From contig NZ_BCSR01000030.1 in assembly GCF_001570965.1 (NCBI RefSeq), forward strand, positions 1-37,158: DNA of 37,158 nt. The letters are read 5' to 3'. A program made the translations under genes and the position numbers. Below the pieces are notes generated by a model. The model ran no database searches, was not told the DNA's origin, and was given only the letters and a program-made list of their open reading frames with translations. The stretch's first letter is position 1. Each line of letters opens with the position of its first letter. Below, one piece after another: positions 1 to 8,310 of the stretch. Origin of the DNA: Janibacter corallicola NBRC 107790 (GTDB lineage: Bacteria > Actinomycetota > Actinomycetes > Actinomycetales > Dermatophilaceae).

Positions 1-441
1 ACTGACGAGCCGCACTCCGAGGGTGACCGGCGGGTCCCAGGAGGTGTCGACGACCCAGTCCAGGTCGGTGCCGGACGTCAGGCCACCGACCCACGAGACG
101 GTCTGGGCGTGGACCTCCTCGACGTAGCGGGCGAGCAGGTCCGCCGGTGCGCGCACCTTGGCCACCTGGGCGGAGGTGTGCCCGAAGCCGGTGTCGTCCT
201 CGTCCAGGTCGAGGTCGAAGTGCTCGATGAAGCCCCGCGCGGCCCAGACCTGCTGCAGCCCGGCGGCGTCGGCGATGTGGTCGTCCTGGACGCGGTAGGC
301 GTGCCAGACCAGCCACGCGATGGAGTTGGCGTCGGGCGCGATGCGGTGGGCCAGCTGCTCCTCGGTCAGCCCGTCCAGCACGGCGTAGGCGCCGTCCCGC
401 ACCCGGTCGAAGGCGTCGATGAAGAGGTCTGCAGGTGTCAT
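1..441 (-). CDS. DinB/DUF664-family protein, C-terminus cut by window edge
   Basis: The visible 147 residues start at an ATG and run off the left edge. The sequence WHAYRVQDDH places His47 and His55 in the helix where DinB/DUF664 four-helix-bundle proteins carry metal-binding histidines. The third histidine, normally near the C-terminus, would lie outside the window. Family members include mycothiol- or bacillithiol-dependent transferases and many proteins of unknown function, so the substrate cannot be named. A TAGCGT box six bases before the ATG suggests a leaderless transcript. A second DUF664-type gene lies at 3352-3939 but is only distantly similar. Confidence 0.75.
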   Translation of the reverse strand, partial: MTPADLFIDAFDRVRDGAYAVLDGLTEEQLAHRIAPDANSIAWLVWHAYRVQDDHIADAAGLQQVWAARGFIEHFDLDLDEDDTGFGHTSAQVAKVRAPADLLARYVEEVHAQTVSWVGGLTSGTDLDWVVDTSWDPPVTLGVRLVS

Positions 442-447
442 GCCCCG

Positions 448-453
448 ACGCTA
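448..453 (-). promoter_or_regulatory. -10 box of a leaderless promoter
   Basis: On the minus strand TAGCGT is followed by six bases and then the ATG of the DinB-like gene. That would put the transcription start at the start codon. No convincing -35 box was found. Confidence 0.4.
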
Positions 454-522
454 CGCCCGGGCGCTCGGGGACGGAATGCCCTCAGGGCCGGGCAGCCCGC
501 CCCTCCCGATACGAGGAGGGGA

Positions 523-1227
523 TCAGACCGCGCAGCCGTCGGGGCCGCAGGCGTCGCCGCCCGATCCGTCGCCGACGACCTGGATCGCGGGGGTCTGCTC
601 GGCCCAGGCCTTCTGGAGCACCTCGCGGAAGACCTCCGGGGGCTGGGCGCCGGAGACGGCGTACTTCATGTCGACCACGACGAAGGGGACTCCCGTCACC
701 CCGATGTGGCGTGCCGCGGAGACGTCGGCCTCGACCGATGGGCGGTAGCGGCCGTCCTCGAGGGCGGCGCGGATCTCCGCCTCGTCCAGGCCGGCGTCGA
801 CACCGACCCGCACCAGGGTGTCGACGTCGCCGATGTCGGCCCCGTGCTCGAAGTGCCCCGAGAGCAGTGCTTCCTTGACCGCACCGGCCACGCCGCGCTC
901 CTTGGCCAGGTGCAGCAGCTCGTGGGCCCGGGCCGAGTTGGCCACGACGAGCGCGTCGAAGTCGTAGGCCAGACCCTCACCGGCGGCCTGCTCGGCGACG
1001 TGCCCGAACATCTGCCGCACCTGCTCCTCCGGCATGCCCTTGCGGGAGGCGAGGTACTCGGTCTCGGTCCCGTCGTAGTGCTCCGGGAGCGACGGGTCGA
1101 GCTGGTAGCTGTGCCACGTGACCTCGACCTCGTCGCGGTGCTCGAAGTCCTCCAGGGCGCTCTCCAGACGGCGCTTGCCGATGAAGCACCACGGGCACGC
1201 GATGTCGGACCAGATGTCGATCTGCAT
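523..1227 (-). CDS. DsbA-family oxidoreductase, FrnE-like
   Basis: A 234-residue thioredoxin-fold protein of the DsbA/FrnE (2-hydroxychromene-2-carboxylate isomerase-like) family. The active-site CPWC is at residues 11-14, directly after the first strand, so there is no signal peptide and the protein should be cytoplasmic. A large helical insert follows, and the cis-proline loop GVPF is at 179-182 (Pro181). The tail carries a second Cys pair, Cys227-x4-Cys232 (CGPDGC). Deinococcus FrnE is known to use a CXXC plus a C-terminal CX4C pair, so this one may relay disulfides the same way. The ATG at 1227 directly precedes the conserved QIDIWSD start. The gene sits about 60 bases downstream of the MFS gene on the same strand. 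Confidence 0.88.
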   Translation of the reverse strand: MQIDIWSDIACPWCFIGKRRLESALEDFEHRDEVEVTWHSYQLDPSLPEHYDGTETEYLASRKGMPEEQVRQMFGHVAEQAAGEGLAYDFDALVVANSARAHELLHLAKERGVAGAVKEALLSGHFEHGADIGDVDTLVRVGVDAGLDEAEIRAALEDGRYRPSVEADVSAARHIGVTGVPFVVVDMKYAVSGAQPPEVFREVLQKAWAEQTPAIQVVGDGSGGDACGPDGCAV

Positions 1228-1287
1228 GCCCGGGGAACTGTCGCGGTCCAGGTTTGATTCCCCTCGCGGGAACCGGACGCAGCCGGC

Positions 1288-2496
1288 TCAGACCCGGTGG
1301 TGGGTGCCCACGGTCTCGCGGGCCAGCAGCCACGGGATCGTCGCGAGCGCGGAGACGGCACCGCACACCGCGAAGGCCAACTCCCACCCGGCGGCGTCCG
1401 CCACCCAGCCGACGAGCACCGGCCCCCCGATCGCACCCGCGTCCTGGCACATCTGGAAGCCCGCGAGCACCTTGCCGCCCGACCGGTCGTTGCCGACCAC
1501 GTCGGCGACGCTCGCCTGCTGCGCCGGGTTGAGCATCGCCGCCCCGACCCCGAGCACGCAGGTCAGCGCGATGATCACGGCGAGGTTGCCGGCGAGCCCC
1601 ATCGTGCCCATGCCGATCGCGCTGAGCCCGAGCCCGGCGAGCACGAGCGGTCGCCGCCCGAGCCGGTCGGCACCCCGACCGGAGACCTGCAGGGTGAGTG
1701 CGGTGGCGAGCGCGCCGGCCGCCAGCACGACACCCGCCGCCCACGTCTCGTCGACCACGGCGACGGCGAAGAGCGGCAGCACCGCGACCCGCGCCCCGAA
1801 GTTGGTCCAGCCGTTCGAGAAGGCCGAGACCATCGCCGCCCGGTAGGCACTGTCCTTGAAGGCCTCCGCGACCAGCATCGGCGGCAGCACGTCGCCCTCC
1901 TCCGGGGAGCGCAGCGAGGCCCCCTTGAGGAAGACGGCGACCACGGAGGCGGCGATGAGCAGCGCCACCCCGTAGACGACGAAGGGGACCCGCATCCCGA
2001 ACTCACCGAGCGCACCGCCGATGACGGGGCCGATGACACCACCGATGAGGAAGGCGCTCCCGTAGAGCGAGGAGACGTGCCCCCGGATCCGGGGCGGGGC
2101 GAGGCGCACGAGCAGCGCCATGGCGGAGACGGTGAACATCGTCGAGCCGATGCCGCCGAGGCCGCGGAAGACGAGCAGCTGCCAGTAGTTCTGCGCGAAG
2201 GCCGAGGCGCCGGTCGAGACCGCGACGATGATCAACCCGGTGAGGTAGACCGGTCGCTCCCCCAGCCGGGTGACCAGGAAGCCGCCGCCGGGGGCGAAGA
2301 CGAGCCGGAAGAAGGCGAAGGCCGAGACGATGACGCTCGCCGCGGCGATGCTCACGTCGAAGCTGCGCGCGAACTGCGGCAGCACCGGCGAGATCAGCCC
2401 GTAGCCGACCGCGATGACGAAGGCCGCGGCGACGAGGACCCAGATCTCGGTGGGGACCGGTGGCCGCCGGGCCGAGGTCGCGGCGGGAGTCGTCAC
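1288..2496 (-). CDS. MFS transporter
   Basis: About 402 residues with the hydrophobic pattern of a 12-helix major facilitator protein. Near residue 60 the loop VTRLGERP fits the A-motif region between helices 2 and 3, and a related loop GRGADRLGRRP occurs in the second half. This suggests a DHA1-type drug or metabolite exporter; the substrate is unknown. I chose the GTG at 2496 because the frame stays open further upstream only by overlapping the end of the DUF1361 gene. That gene stops at 2519, leaving a 22-base gap containing a GAGAGAGG stretch that could act as ribosome-binding site. The two genes are probably co-transcribed. Confidence 0.85.
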   Translation of the reverse strand: MTTPAATSARRPPVPTEIWVLVAAAFVIAVGYGLISPVLPQFARSFDVSIAAASVIVSAFAFFRLVFAPGGGFLVTRLGERPVYLTGLIIVAVSTGASAFAQNYWQLLVFRGLGGIGSTMFTVSAMALLVRLAPPRIRGHVSSLYGSAFLIGGVIGPVIGGALGEFGMRVPFVVYGVALLIAASVVAVFLKGASLRSPEEGDVLPPMLVAEAFKDSAYRAAMVSAFSNGWTNFGARVAVLPLFAVAVVDETWAAGVVLAAGALATALTLQVSGRGADRLGRRPLVLAGLGLSAIGMGTMGLAGNLAVIIALTCVLGVGAAMLNPAQQASVADVVGNDRSGGKVLAGFQMCQDAGAIGGPVLVGWVADAAGWELAFAVCGAVSALATIPWLLARETVGTHHRV

Positions 2497-2518
2497 CCCC
2501 CGTACTGTGCCACCTCTC

Positions 2519-3193
2519 TCAGGCGGCTCTGACCACGCCCCGACCGACGTACCACGTCGCAAGGTAGGCGAGGGTGAGCGTGGCCGTCATCGCCCCTGCG
2601 AAGGCGAGCAGGAACTCGTTGCCGAGCGGGTCCGCGAGGCGCCCGAGGACGGTGGCGAGCAGGCCCTCGTGGTCGGTCAGCACGTCCCAGGAGTTGAAAC
2701 GCGGGAAGCGCCCGAGGTAGATCCCGATCGAGGAGAGCCCGAGCGAGGCGATCGCCATGACCCAGCCGGCGAAGGACCCGAGGCGCGCCGCGACGATCTG
2801 GTGCACGAGCAGCAGCGAGGCGAGGCCGAGCGCGAGCCCCGTCACCGCGAAGGCACTGATCATCACCAGGTCGAACCACAGCGGCACCCCACCGATCGCC
2901 CCGACGTGGATGAGGTCGGTGAGGATGTACGGCGCGTTGGGCAGGAAGAGCAGCCACACCACGCCGAAGGGGGCCAGCACCCACCACCGCGCCCGCGCGG
3001 CGTGCATGGTCACGAGGAGCAGCGAGACGAGGTAGGGGATCCACGCGAGGAAGAGGTTCCACCACAGGAACCCGAAGGAGGCCTCGCCGGTGTGGTGCGC
3101 GCGCAGCAGCTGCAGCCCGCAGGCGAGGCCGGAGGCCGCCACGAGCAACAGGGTCAGCCCTGCCAGTCGGAGGGCGGTCGTCGCGGATGACAT
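2519..3193 (-). CDS. DUF1361 integral membrane protein
   Basis: A 224-residue protein with about six or seven predicted membrane helices. The conserved stretch FLPNAPYILTDLIH, followed by LWFD, is typical of the DUF1361 family, whose function is unknown. The start is supported by the box TAACGT six bases upstream of the ATG, which suggests a leaderless transcript. It is the first gene of a likely two-gene operon with the MFS transporter. Confidence 0.82.
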   Translation of the reverse strand: MSSATTALRLAGLTLLLVAASGLACGLQLLRAHHTGEASFGFLWWNLFLAWIPYLVSLLLVTMHAARARWWVLAPFGVVWLLFLPNAPYILTDLIHVGAIGGVPLWFDLVMISAFAVTGLALGLASLLLVHQIVAARLGSFAGWVMAIASLGLSSIGIYLGRFPRFNSWDVLTDHEGLLATVLGRLADPLGNEFLLAFAGAMTATLTLAYLATWYVGRGVVRAA

Positions 3194-3199
3194 GCGGTC

Positions 3200-3205
3200 A
3201 CGTTA
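3200..3205 (-). promoter_or_regulatory. -10 box of a leaderless promoter
   Basis: TAACGT on the minus strand is followed by six bases and the ATG of the DUF1361 gene. No clear -35 box was seen. Confidence 0.4.
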
Positions 3206-3279
3206 ACGAGCGCGGCTGACAACGCGCTGGGTCCATTCTCCGCTCCCGAAGGTGCGCAGGCCCTCCGCGATCCTTCGCT

Positions 3280-3321
3280 TCCTGAGGCGCGGAGGCCGTC
3301 CGCGGCCGTAGCCTCGAAGGA
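3280..3321 (+). repeat. REP-like palindrome, copy A
   Basis: A 42-base imperfect palindrome. The outer arms are TCCTGAGG and CCTCGAAGGA, paired with a GA bulge, and the inner stem is GGCCG/CGGCC around a TCCG loop. Its interior is nearly identical to copy C at 15014-15055 read on the other strand. A further inverted pair, ATCCTTCG (3270-3277) and CGAAGGAT (3322-3329), flanks it. It sits between the divergent DUF1361 and DinB genes, just upstream of the DinB ribosome-binding site, so it may fold in that mRNA leader. Confidence 0.75.
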
Positions 3322-3351
3322 CGAAGGATGACGGACGAAGGAGCCCGACGG

Positions 3352-3939
3352 ATGAGCACCGACCTCAAGACCCAGCTGCACGAGCAGCTGCGCACCCAGC
3401 GGCAGGCGATCCGCACCAATGTGCAGGGCCTGTCCGAGTACGACGCGCGCCTCCCCCGCACGCCGACCGGCACGAACCTGCTCGGACTGCTCAAGCACGT
3501 CGCCTGCTGCGAGCTGGGCTACTTCGGGGTGACCTTCGGGCGCCCGGCGCCGCACCTGCCCTTCCCGTGGGACACGCCGGGCGTGGACCCCGAGGACGAC
3601 ACCGACCTCTTCGCGACCGAGGACGAGTCCATGTCCGAGGTGCTCGAGTGGGTCCGAGGCTGCTTCGCCCACGCCGACGAGACGATCGGGGCGCTGCCGA
3701 TCGACGCGGAGGGTTCCGTGCCGTGGTGGCGCGATGGCAATGTCGTCACGCTCGGGCAGGTCCTCGGCCACATGCTGCAGGAGGAGGCCCGGCACGCGGG
3801 CCACGCCGACATCCTCCGGGAGCAGGTCGACGGGCTGACCGGGTACCGCGGCGTCGGCGACAACCTGCCGGAGTGGCACGAGGGGAGGTGGCGCGAGCAC
3901 CACGCCCGCCTCGTGCGGATCGCCGAGGCACATCGCTGA
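3352..3939 (+). CDS. DUF664/DinB-family protein
   Basis: A 195-residue protein of the DUF664 branch of the DinB superfamily. LLGLLKHVACCELGYFG (His49 with a following Glu) and the later LGHMLQEEARHAGHADILRE supply the histidines expected to bind a metal in the four-helix bundle. Some relatives are thiol-dependent transferases; the reaction here is unknown. I chose the ATG at 3352 over the one at 3328 because AAGGAG at 3338-3343 lies eight bases ahead of it, while the earlier ATG falls inside the REP-associated inverted repeat. The next gene starts 16 bases downstream. Confidence 0.85.
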   Translation: MSTDLKTQLHEQLRTQRQAIRTNVQGLSEYDARLPRTPTGTNLLGLLKHVACCELGYFGVTFGRPAPHLPFPWDTPGVDPEDDTDLFATEDESMSEVLEWVRGCFAHADETIGALPIDAEGSVPWWRDGNVVTLGQVLGHMLQEEARHAGHADILREQVDGLTGYRGVGDNLPEWHEGRWREHHARLVRIAEAHR

Positions 3940-3955
3940 CTGACAGGATCGGGGG

Positions 3956-4708
3956 ATGGACCTCTCCGAGGCGGCCGAGACGCTCTACGCCGCGCCCCCG
4001 GCCGACTTCGTCACCACCCGCACCCGGCTGGCCACCGCGGCGAAGAAGGCCGCCGACCCGCGCCTCGCCGAGGACATCCGTGCCCTGCGCAAGCCGACGA
4101 CCGTCGCGTGGCTGCTCAACCTCGTGGCCCGGACCGAGCCCGCGGTCATCGCCGACCTGCGCGACCTCGGCGAGCGGATGCGCACCGCCCAGGCGAAGGG
4201 GGACGGCACCGCCCTGGCCGAGGCCCGACCGGAGCGCCACGAGCGCATCGAGGCGCTGGTCGCGACCGTCCGCGGGCTGGCCGAGGAGCGGGGCCGACGG
4301 TTCGGGCCCGCCGCCCGGGACCAGGTCGCCGACACCGCGGTCGCCGCCCTCGCCGACGAGGCGAGCGGCCGGGCACTGGCCTCCGGGCAGCTGCTGCGGG
4401 CCCTGCGCTACGCGGGCTTCGGGGAGGTGGAGCTCGATGACGCGGTGGCCACGCCCCTTCGCCTCGTGCCACCGGTACCGGCCGGCGAGGAGCCGGAGGA
4501 GGAGCTCGACGAGGCCGCCGCCCGCCGCGCCGCGGAGCTCGAGGAGGCGCGGGACCGGCTCCGCGAGACCGAGCGCGAGCTGAGCGCAGCGCGGTTGGCC
4601 CGGTCCGAGGCAGAGCAGGCGCTGGCGGACGCGACCGCCCGGGTGGAGGAGCTCGAGGGCGAGGTCGCCCGCGCCGGCGAACGGGTCGAGGTCCTGGCGC
4701 GCGGATAG
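3956..4708 (+). CDS. Conserved hypothetical protein with C-terminal coiled coil
   Basis: A 250-residue protein I recognise only as a conserved actinobacterial hypothetical. The N-terminal part has LYAAPPADFVTTRTRLA and then ADIRALRKPTTVAWLLNLVAR, a helical region typical of this group. From about residue 165 to the end it is very rich in Glu, Ala and Arg with a heptad-like pattern, which predicts a long coiled coil. There are no membrane segments or signal peptide and no catalytic motif. It probably follows the DinB gene in one transcript. Its 3' end converges on the flavodoxin-like gene. Confidence 0.75.
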   Translation: MDLSEAAETLYAAPPADFVTTRTRLATAAKKAADPRLAEDIRALRKPTTVAWLLNLVARTEPAVIADLRDLGERMRTAQAKGDGTALAEARPERHERIEALVATVRGLAEERGRRFGPAARDQVADTAVAALADEASGRALASGQLLRALRYAGFGEVELDDAVATPLRLVPPVPAGEEPEEELDEAAARRAAELEEARDRLRETERELSAARLARSEAEQALADATARVEELEGEVARAGERVEVLARG

Positions 4709-4749
4709 GCGGGCGGTTCCACCTCGACCCGCGGCGGGGTGGGTGGTGG

Positions 4750-5247
4750 TCAGCTGCTGAGCAGGGCCGCCAGGGTGCCGCCGAGCTCGGTGGCCCGCTC
4801 CTTCGCCGCGTCGTCGACGTCCCCGAGGACCTCGACGATGTCGTAGGCCTGCCGCCAGTCCAGCGCCTGCACGATCGAGGTGACCGCGCGCACCGCTCCG
4901 GTGAGGTCGTAGCGTCCGTGCACCCACAGGCCGAAGGGGCGCTTGGCGGTCGGGCCGGCGCCGGGGCCGTCACCGGCACCGCCGGAATCGTCCAGCGCGC
5001 CACCGACCTGCAGGAAGGTCGAGTCGAAGAAGTGCTTCAGCGCCCCCGACATGTACCCGAAGTTCGCCGGGGTCCCGAGCAGGTACCCGTCCGCGGCGAG
5101 GACGTCATCGGCGGTCGCCTCCAGCGCGGGGACGACCTGGACCTCGACCCCCTCGATGTCGGGGTGCCGCGCGCCCTCGAGCGCCGCGTCGAGCAGCGCC
5201 CGGGTCGAGCGGGTGGGACTGTGGTGGACGACGAGCAGACGTGCCAT
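4750..5247 (-). CDS. Flavodoxin-like NAD(P)H-dependent oxidoreductase
   Basis: About 165 residues with a flavodoxin fold. The N-terminal strand LLVVHHSPTRSTRAL is the FMN phosphate-binding loop, and LLGTPANFGYMSGALKHFFDST is the second FMN-contacting segment, similar to WrbA/NADPH-dependent FMN reductase-like proteins. A Gly/Asp/Pro-rich insert near residues 105-118 is unusual but looks like a surface loop. I used the ATG at 5247, which directly precedes the first strand, instead of an ATG 12 codons upstream. It is a single gene between the coiled-coil gene and the ECF operon. Its electron acceptor is unknown. Confidence 0.82.
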   Translation of the reverse strand: MARLLVVHHSPTRSTRALLDAALEGARHPDIEGVEVQVVPALEATADDVLAADGYLLGTPANFGYMSGALKHFFDSTFLQVGGALDDSGGAGDGPGAGPTAKRPFGLWVHGRYDLTGAVRAVTSIVQALDWRQAYDIVEVLGDVDDAAKERATELGGTLAALLSS

Positions 5248-5305
5248 GTCCCCATCGTGCCTGTCACTGGCCTCCCCGGCCACACCCCGGACCTGCGGCT
5301 CTCGA

Positions 5306-7585
5306 TCACACCAGGTGTGCGAGAGCGACGAGGCCGAGCGGGAGGAGCGCGACCAGGACGATCACGGTGTCCGGCCACCGCCACGGTGCGGGTGCGGCCC
5401 AGGAGCGCCGACCGGCGACCGCGAACCCCCGGGCGTCCATCGCGACCGCGAGGGTGGCGGCCGACCCGAGGGAGCGCAGCAGCATCCCGAAGGTGGACTG
5501 CCACAGGTGCGCGACCACGGTCCGCGGTCGGCGCCAGCTCATCCCGAAACCCCGCAACCGTCGAGCCCAGCCGACCTCGCGCCAGGCCGCCCCGAAGGAC
5601 TGGATGCGCTGCAGCGCGGCACCGAGCGCGACCACCGGACGCGGCGGCAGGTGCAGCCGCTGACCGAGGTGGTCGGCGAGGTCGTCCGGGTCGATGAAGG
5701 CCAGGACGATGGCCGACGGGACCACGATGTTCAGCATCCGCAGCGCAGCGGAGACGGCCGTCCCGATGTCGTGGGAGCCGAGCAGCCACGTGGACCAGCC
5801 GACGCTCAGGCCCCCGACGAGCGCGGGCAGCAGCCGCAGCGCCAGCCCGCGCCACCGCCCGGCGTCGGTCCAGCCGGGCCCGGACCCCGGGACGTTCGCC
5901 AGGCCGAGGACCGCGCCGATGGCTGCGAGGGCGAGGACCAGCGAGGAGACCTGCCACCCCGGGGAGAGCACCGCGGCGATCATCGGCAGGCCGGCGGCGG
6001 CGAAGAGCGAGAGCGGCCCGCATGCGGAGAGCACCGCCCGCGCCCGGGGAGAGTCGGACTCGCCGGCTCCCGCGGGGGCCGGCACCTCCCGCACCGCGTC
6101 GGTCAGCGCGACGAGGTCGGGGTCGTGCGTCGCGACGACCACGGCCCCGCCCCGGGCCCGGTGGGCCGCGAGCAGTCCCGCGACCGCAGCCCAGGTCCCC
6201 CGGTCCTGGCCGACGGTCGGCTCGTCGGCGAGCACCACGGAAGGGCCGTGGGCCAGGGCCGCGGCGACGGCCAGGCGCCGCTGCTCGCCACCGGAGAGCG
6301 TCTGCGGGTCGGCGCTTTCGAGGTGGGCCAGGCCGAGGGTGTCGAGGAGGTGACGGGCAGCGGTCCGCGAGCTTCCTCCGCCGAGGTTGCGGCCGGCGAG
6401 CAGCACCTCGTCGAGCACGGTCCGTGCGAGCAGCGAGCTGGAGCTCCACTGCGGCACCCAGCCGACCAGTCGCGCGACCTCCTCCGCGGGCAACGTCTCG
6501 ACCGCACGGCCGTCGGGCCCGGTGACCCGACCCGAGGTCGGCGTCAACAGCCCCGCGAGCGTCGCCAGCCAGCTGCTCTTGCCCCCGCCGCTCGGCCCGA
6601 CGAGCGCGGTGGTCTCCCCCGGCGTGACCACCAGCGGCTGCTCGGTCGCCAGGACGGTGGCGCTCTCGCTGCTCCCGTCGAGGCGGTGCCGGGTGCGTTC
6701 CACCCGCAACGGCTCGGCGGTGAGCAGCGTCCCGGAGTCCACACCGAGCTCGGGCAGGTCGATGGCCAGCGGCTCGGGTGCGGGCAGTCCCGGCACCCAC
6801 ACCCCGTCGGCGGCCAGCTCCTCGCCGTGCCCCGCGAGCACCTCCCGGGGCCGGCCGTCGAGGCGCACCCGTCCCTCCCGGTCGAGCACGATGACCCGGT
6901 CCACGTGATCGACCCACGGCGTGATCCGGTGCTCGACGAGCACGGTGGTCAGGCCCCGGCCGCCGGTGAGCACCGCCTCCCGCACCTCCGCCGCCGTCGG
7001 CCCGTCGAGCATCGCGGTCGGCTCGTCGAGCAACAGCAGCGAGGGGCGCAGCGCGAGCGCACCGGCGAGTGCCAGGCGCTGGGTCTGCCCGCCGGAGAGG
7101 GTGTGGGTGGGCGTGTCCAGCGGCAGCTCCCCGAGGCCGACCGCGGCGAGCGCGGCCGCGACCCGCGGGGGCATCTCCTCCCGTGGCACGCCGACGTTCT
7201 CCAGCCCGAAGGCGACGTCACGCCCGACCGTGGCCGCGACCGTGCCGGACCCCGGCTCCTGGAGGACGAGCCCCACGGCGCCGGGCCGCTCCCCCGGCGC
7301 GCGCCCGTCGAGCTCGACGGCGCCGGAGAGGTCCCCGGAGTCGACCGTCAGCAGGAGCCCGGCCAGGGCCCGCAGCAGGGTCGACTTGCCGGAGCCGCTC
7401 GGACCGACGAGCAGCACCCGCTGCCCGGCGGGCACCTCGAGGTCGAGGTCGCGCAGCACCGGTTCCCGGCGCCCGGCAGGGCGCCACGTCAGGCCGCGGA
7501 CGGAGAGCCGACCGCCTCCCCCTTCGTCGGCGTCGACGTGGCCCCGGACGAAGGGGGCCTGCCCCACCGCACCCACGGGGCTCAC
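5306..7585 (-). CDS. ECF transporter: fused ATPase-ATPase-EcfT protein (YkoD-YkoC type)
   Basis: A 759-residue polypeptide that fuses the whole energy-coupling module of an ECF vitamin transporter. The first ATPase has Walker A GPSGSGKST at 61-69, LSGGQ at 163-167, Walker B LLLLDEP near 183-189 and an H-loop His at about 219. The second has Walker A GPSGGGKSS at 330-338, LSGGE at 430-434, VLADEP near 451-456 and the switch motif ATHDP near 485-489. Residues from about 515 on form the EcfT membrane part, ending with the coupling-helix motif AMDARGF. The GTG start at 7585 overlaps the ykoE stop by four bases (GTGA), which implies translational coupling. The upstream TPP riboswitch indicates a thiamine-precursor substrate. 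Confidence 0.88.
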   Translation of the reverse strand: MSPVGAVGQAPFVRGHVDADEGGGGRLSVRGLTWRPAGRREPVLRDLDLEVPAGQRVLLVGPSGSGKSTLLRALAGLLLTVDSGDLSGAVELDGRAPGERPGAVGLVLQEPGSGTVAATVGRDVAFGLENVGVPREEMPPRVAAALAAVGLGELPLDTPTHTLSGGQTQRLALAGALALRPSLLLLDEPTAMLDGPTAAEVREAVLTGGRGLTTVLVEHRITPWVDHVDRVIVLDREGRVRLDGRPREVLAGHGEELAADGVWVPGLPAPEPLAIDLPELGVDSGTLLTAEPLRVERTRHRLDGSSESATVLATEQPLVVTPGETTALVGPSGGGKSSWLATLAGLLTPTSGRVTGPDGRAVETLPAEEVARLVGWVPQWSSSSLLARTVLDEVLLAGRNLGGGSSRTAARHLLDTLGLAHLESADPQTLSGGEQRRLAVAAALAHGPSVVLADEPTVGQDRGTWAAVAGLLAAHRARGGAVVVATHDPDLVALTDAVREVPAPAGAGESDSPRARAVLSACGPLSLFAAAGLPMIAAVLSPGWQVSSLVLALAAIGAVLGLANVPGSGPGWTDAGRWRGLALRLLPALVGGLSVGWSTWLLGSHDIGTAVSAALRMLNIVVPSAIVLAFIDPDDLADHLGQRLHLPPRPVVALGAALQRIQSFGAAWREVGWARRLRGFGMSWRRPRTVVAHLWQSTFGMLLRSLGSAATLAVAMDARGFAVAGRRSWAAPAPWRWPDTVIVLVALLPLGLVALAHLV

Positions 7586-8223
7586 ACGGCCCGCTGCTCG
7601 AGCAGCTCCTGCCCGGGCGGGAAGGGACCGAGCGCGCCCGCGCGTGCCAGTGCCCCGGTGAGCACCCAACCGAAGAGGCCGGCCACGATCGCCCCGGAGA
7701 CGACCATGAGCGGGAGGTAGGCGAGCTTCCACGTCCAGGACCAGTCGGGGAAGTAGCTGACGATCTCGTAGACCCACTCCAGGGGCGCGGAGAGCATGCC
7801 GGCGAGGACGGCCACGACCGGGCCGAAGGCCTTGTAGGCGAAGACCGCGAAGGCCAACTCGGCGCCGAGGCCCTGCGCGAGCCCGGAGACGACCGTCGTG
7901 AGGCCCCACTGGGTGCCGAAGAGCGCCGAGACCATCGCGGCGATGAGCTCGCAGGCCACGGCGGCCCCGGGGCGGCGGATGACGAGACCACCGACGACGC
8001 CGGCGAGGAACCAGAAGCCGACGAAGAGCCCGAACATCGGCTGGAAGAGGAAGCCGAGCGCGGAGATCGGCCCGTTGTAGAGCAGGCCGTAGCCCCAGTA
8101 GGCCACGCCGAAGGCGACCCCGAGGAAGGCGACGGTCAGCAGGTCGACGGTGCGCCAGCCGGTGAGCGGGCGGGTCGCCAGGACGGTCCGCGAGCGGGGC
8201 TTGCGGGTCTGTGTGGTGGTCAT
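7582..8223 (-). CDS. ykoE: ECF transporter substrate-binding component, YkoE family
   Basis: A 213-residue membrane protein with about five or six helices, of the YkoE family of ECF S components. This family is linked to uptake of thiamine or its pyrimidine precursor HMP. After a short cytoplasmic N-terminus, WRTVDLLTVAFLGVAFGVAYWGYG begins the first helix. The ATG at 8223 is preceded by AGGAG seven bases upstream. A GTG at 8247 in the same frame lacks a ribosome-binding site. The gene lies directly downstream of a TPP riboswitch and overlaps the fused ATPase/EcfT gene, so the two form one thiamine-regulated operon. Confidence 0.88.
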   Translation of the reverse strand: MTTTQTRKPRSRTVLATRPLTGWRTVDLLTVAFLGVAFGVAYWGYGLLYNGPISALGFLFQPMFGLFVGFWFLAGVVGGLVIRRPGAAVACELIAAMVSALFGTQWGLTTVVSGLAQGLGAELAFAVFAYKAFGPVVAVLAGMLSAPLEWVYEIVSYFPDWSWTWKLAYLPLMVVSGAIVAGLFGWVLTGALARAGALGPFPPGQELLEQRAV

Positions 8224-8257
8224 TGCGATCTCCTGTGTGGTGTTCACAGGGAGGACG

Positions 8258-8295
8258 CGCCACCGTCCGCGGACCCGTGCCCGCGGACGACGGCG
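8258..8295 (-). promoter_or_regulatory. Strong hairpin between TPP riboswitch and ykoE
   Basis: Arms of 15 bases at 8258-8272 and 8281-8295 are complementary apart from two adjacent mismatched positions, around an 8-base loop. The hairpin lies after the riboswitch aptamer and before the ykoE ribosome-binding site. It has no following U-run. It is a candidate expression platform, acting as a factor-dependent terminator or by occluding translation. Confidence 0.5.
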
Positions 8296-8310
8296 GGTCC
8301 TGAGAACTCG

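Noticed and set aside
4719-4746. Hairpin between the convergent coiled-coil and flavodoxin genes
   Set aside because: Only CCACC/GGTGG plus a short CCC/GGG pair with internal mismatches; too weak to call a terminator.
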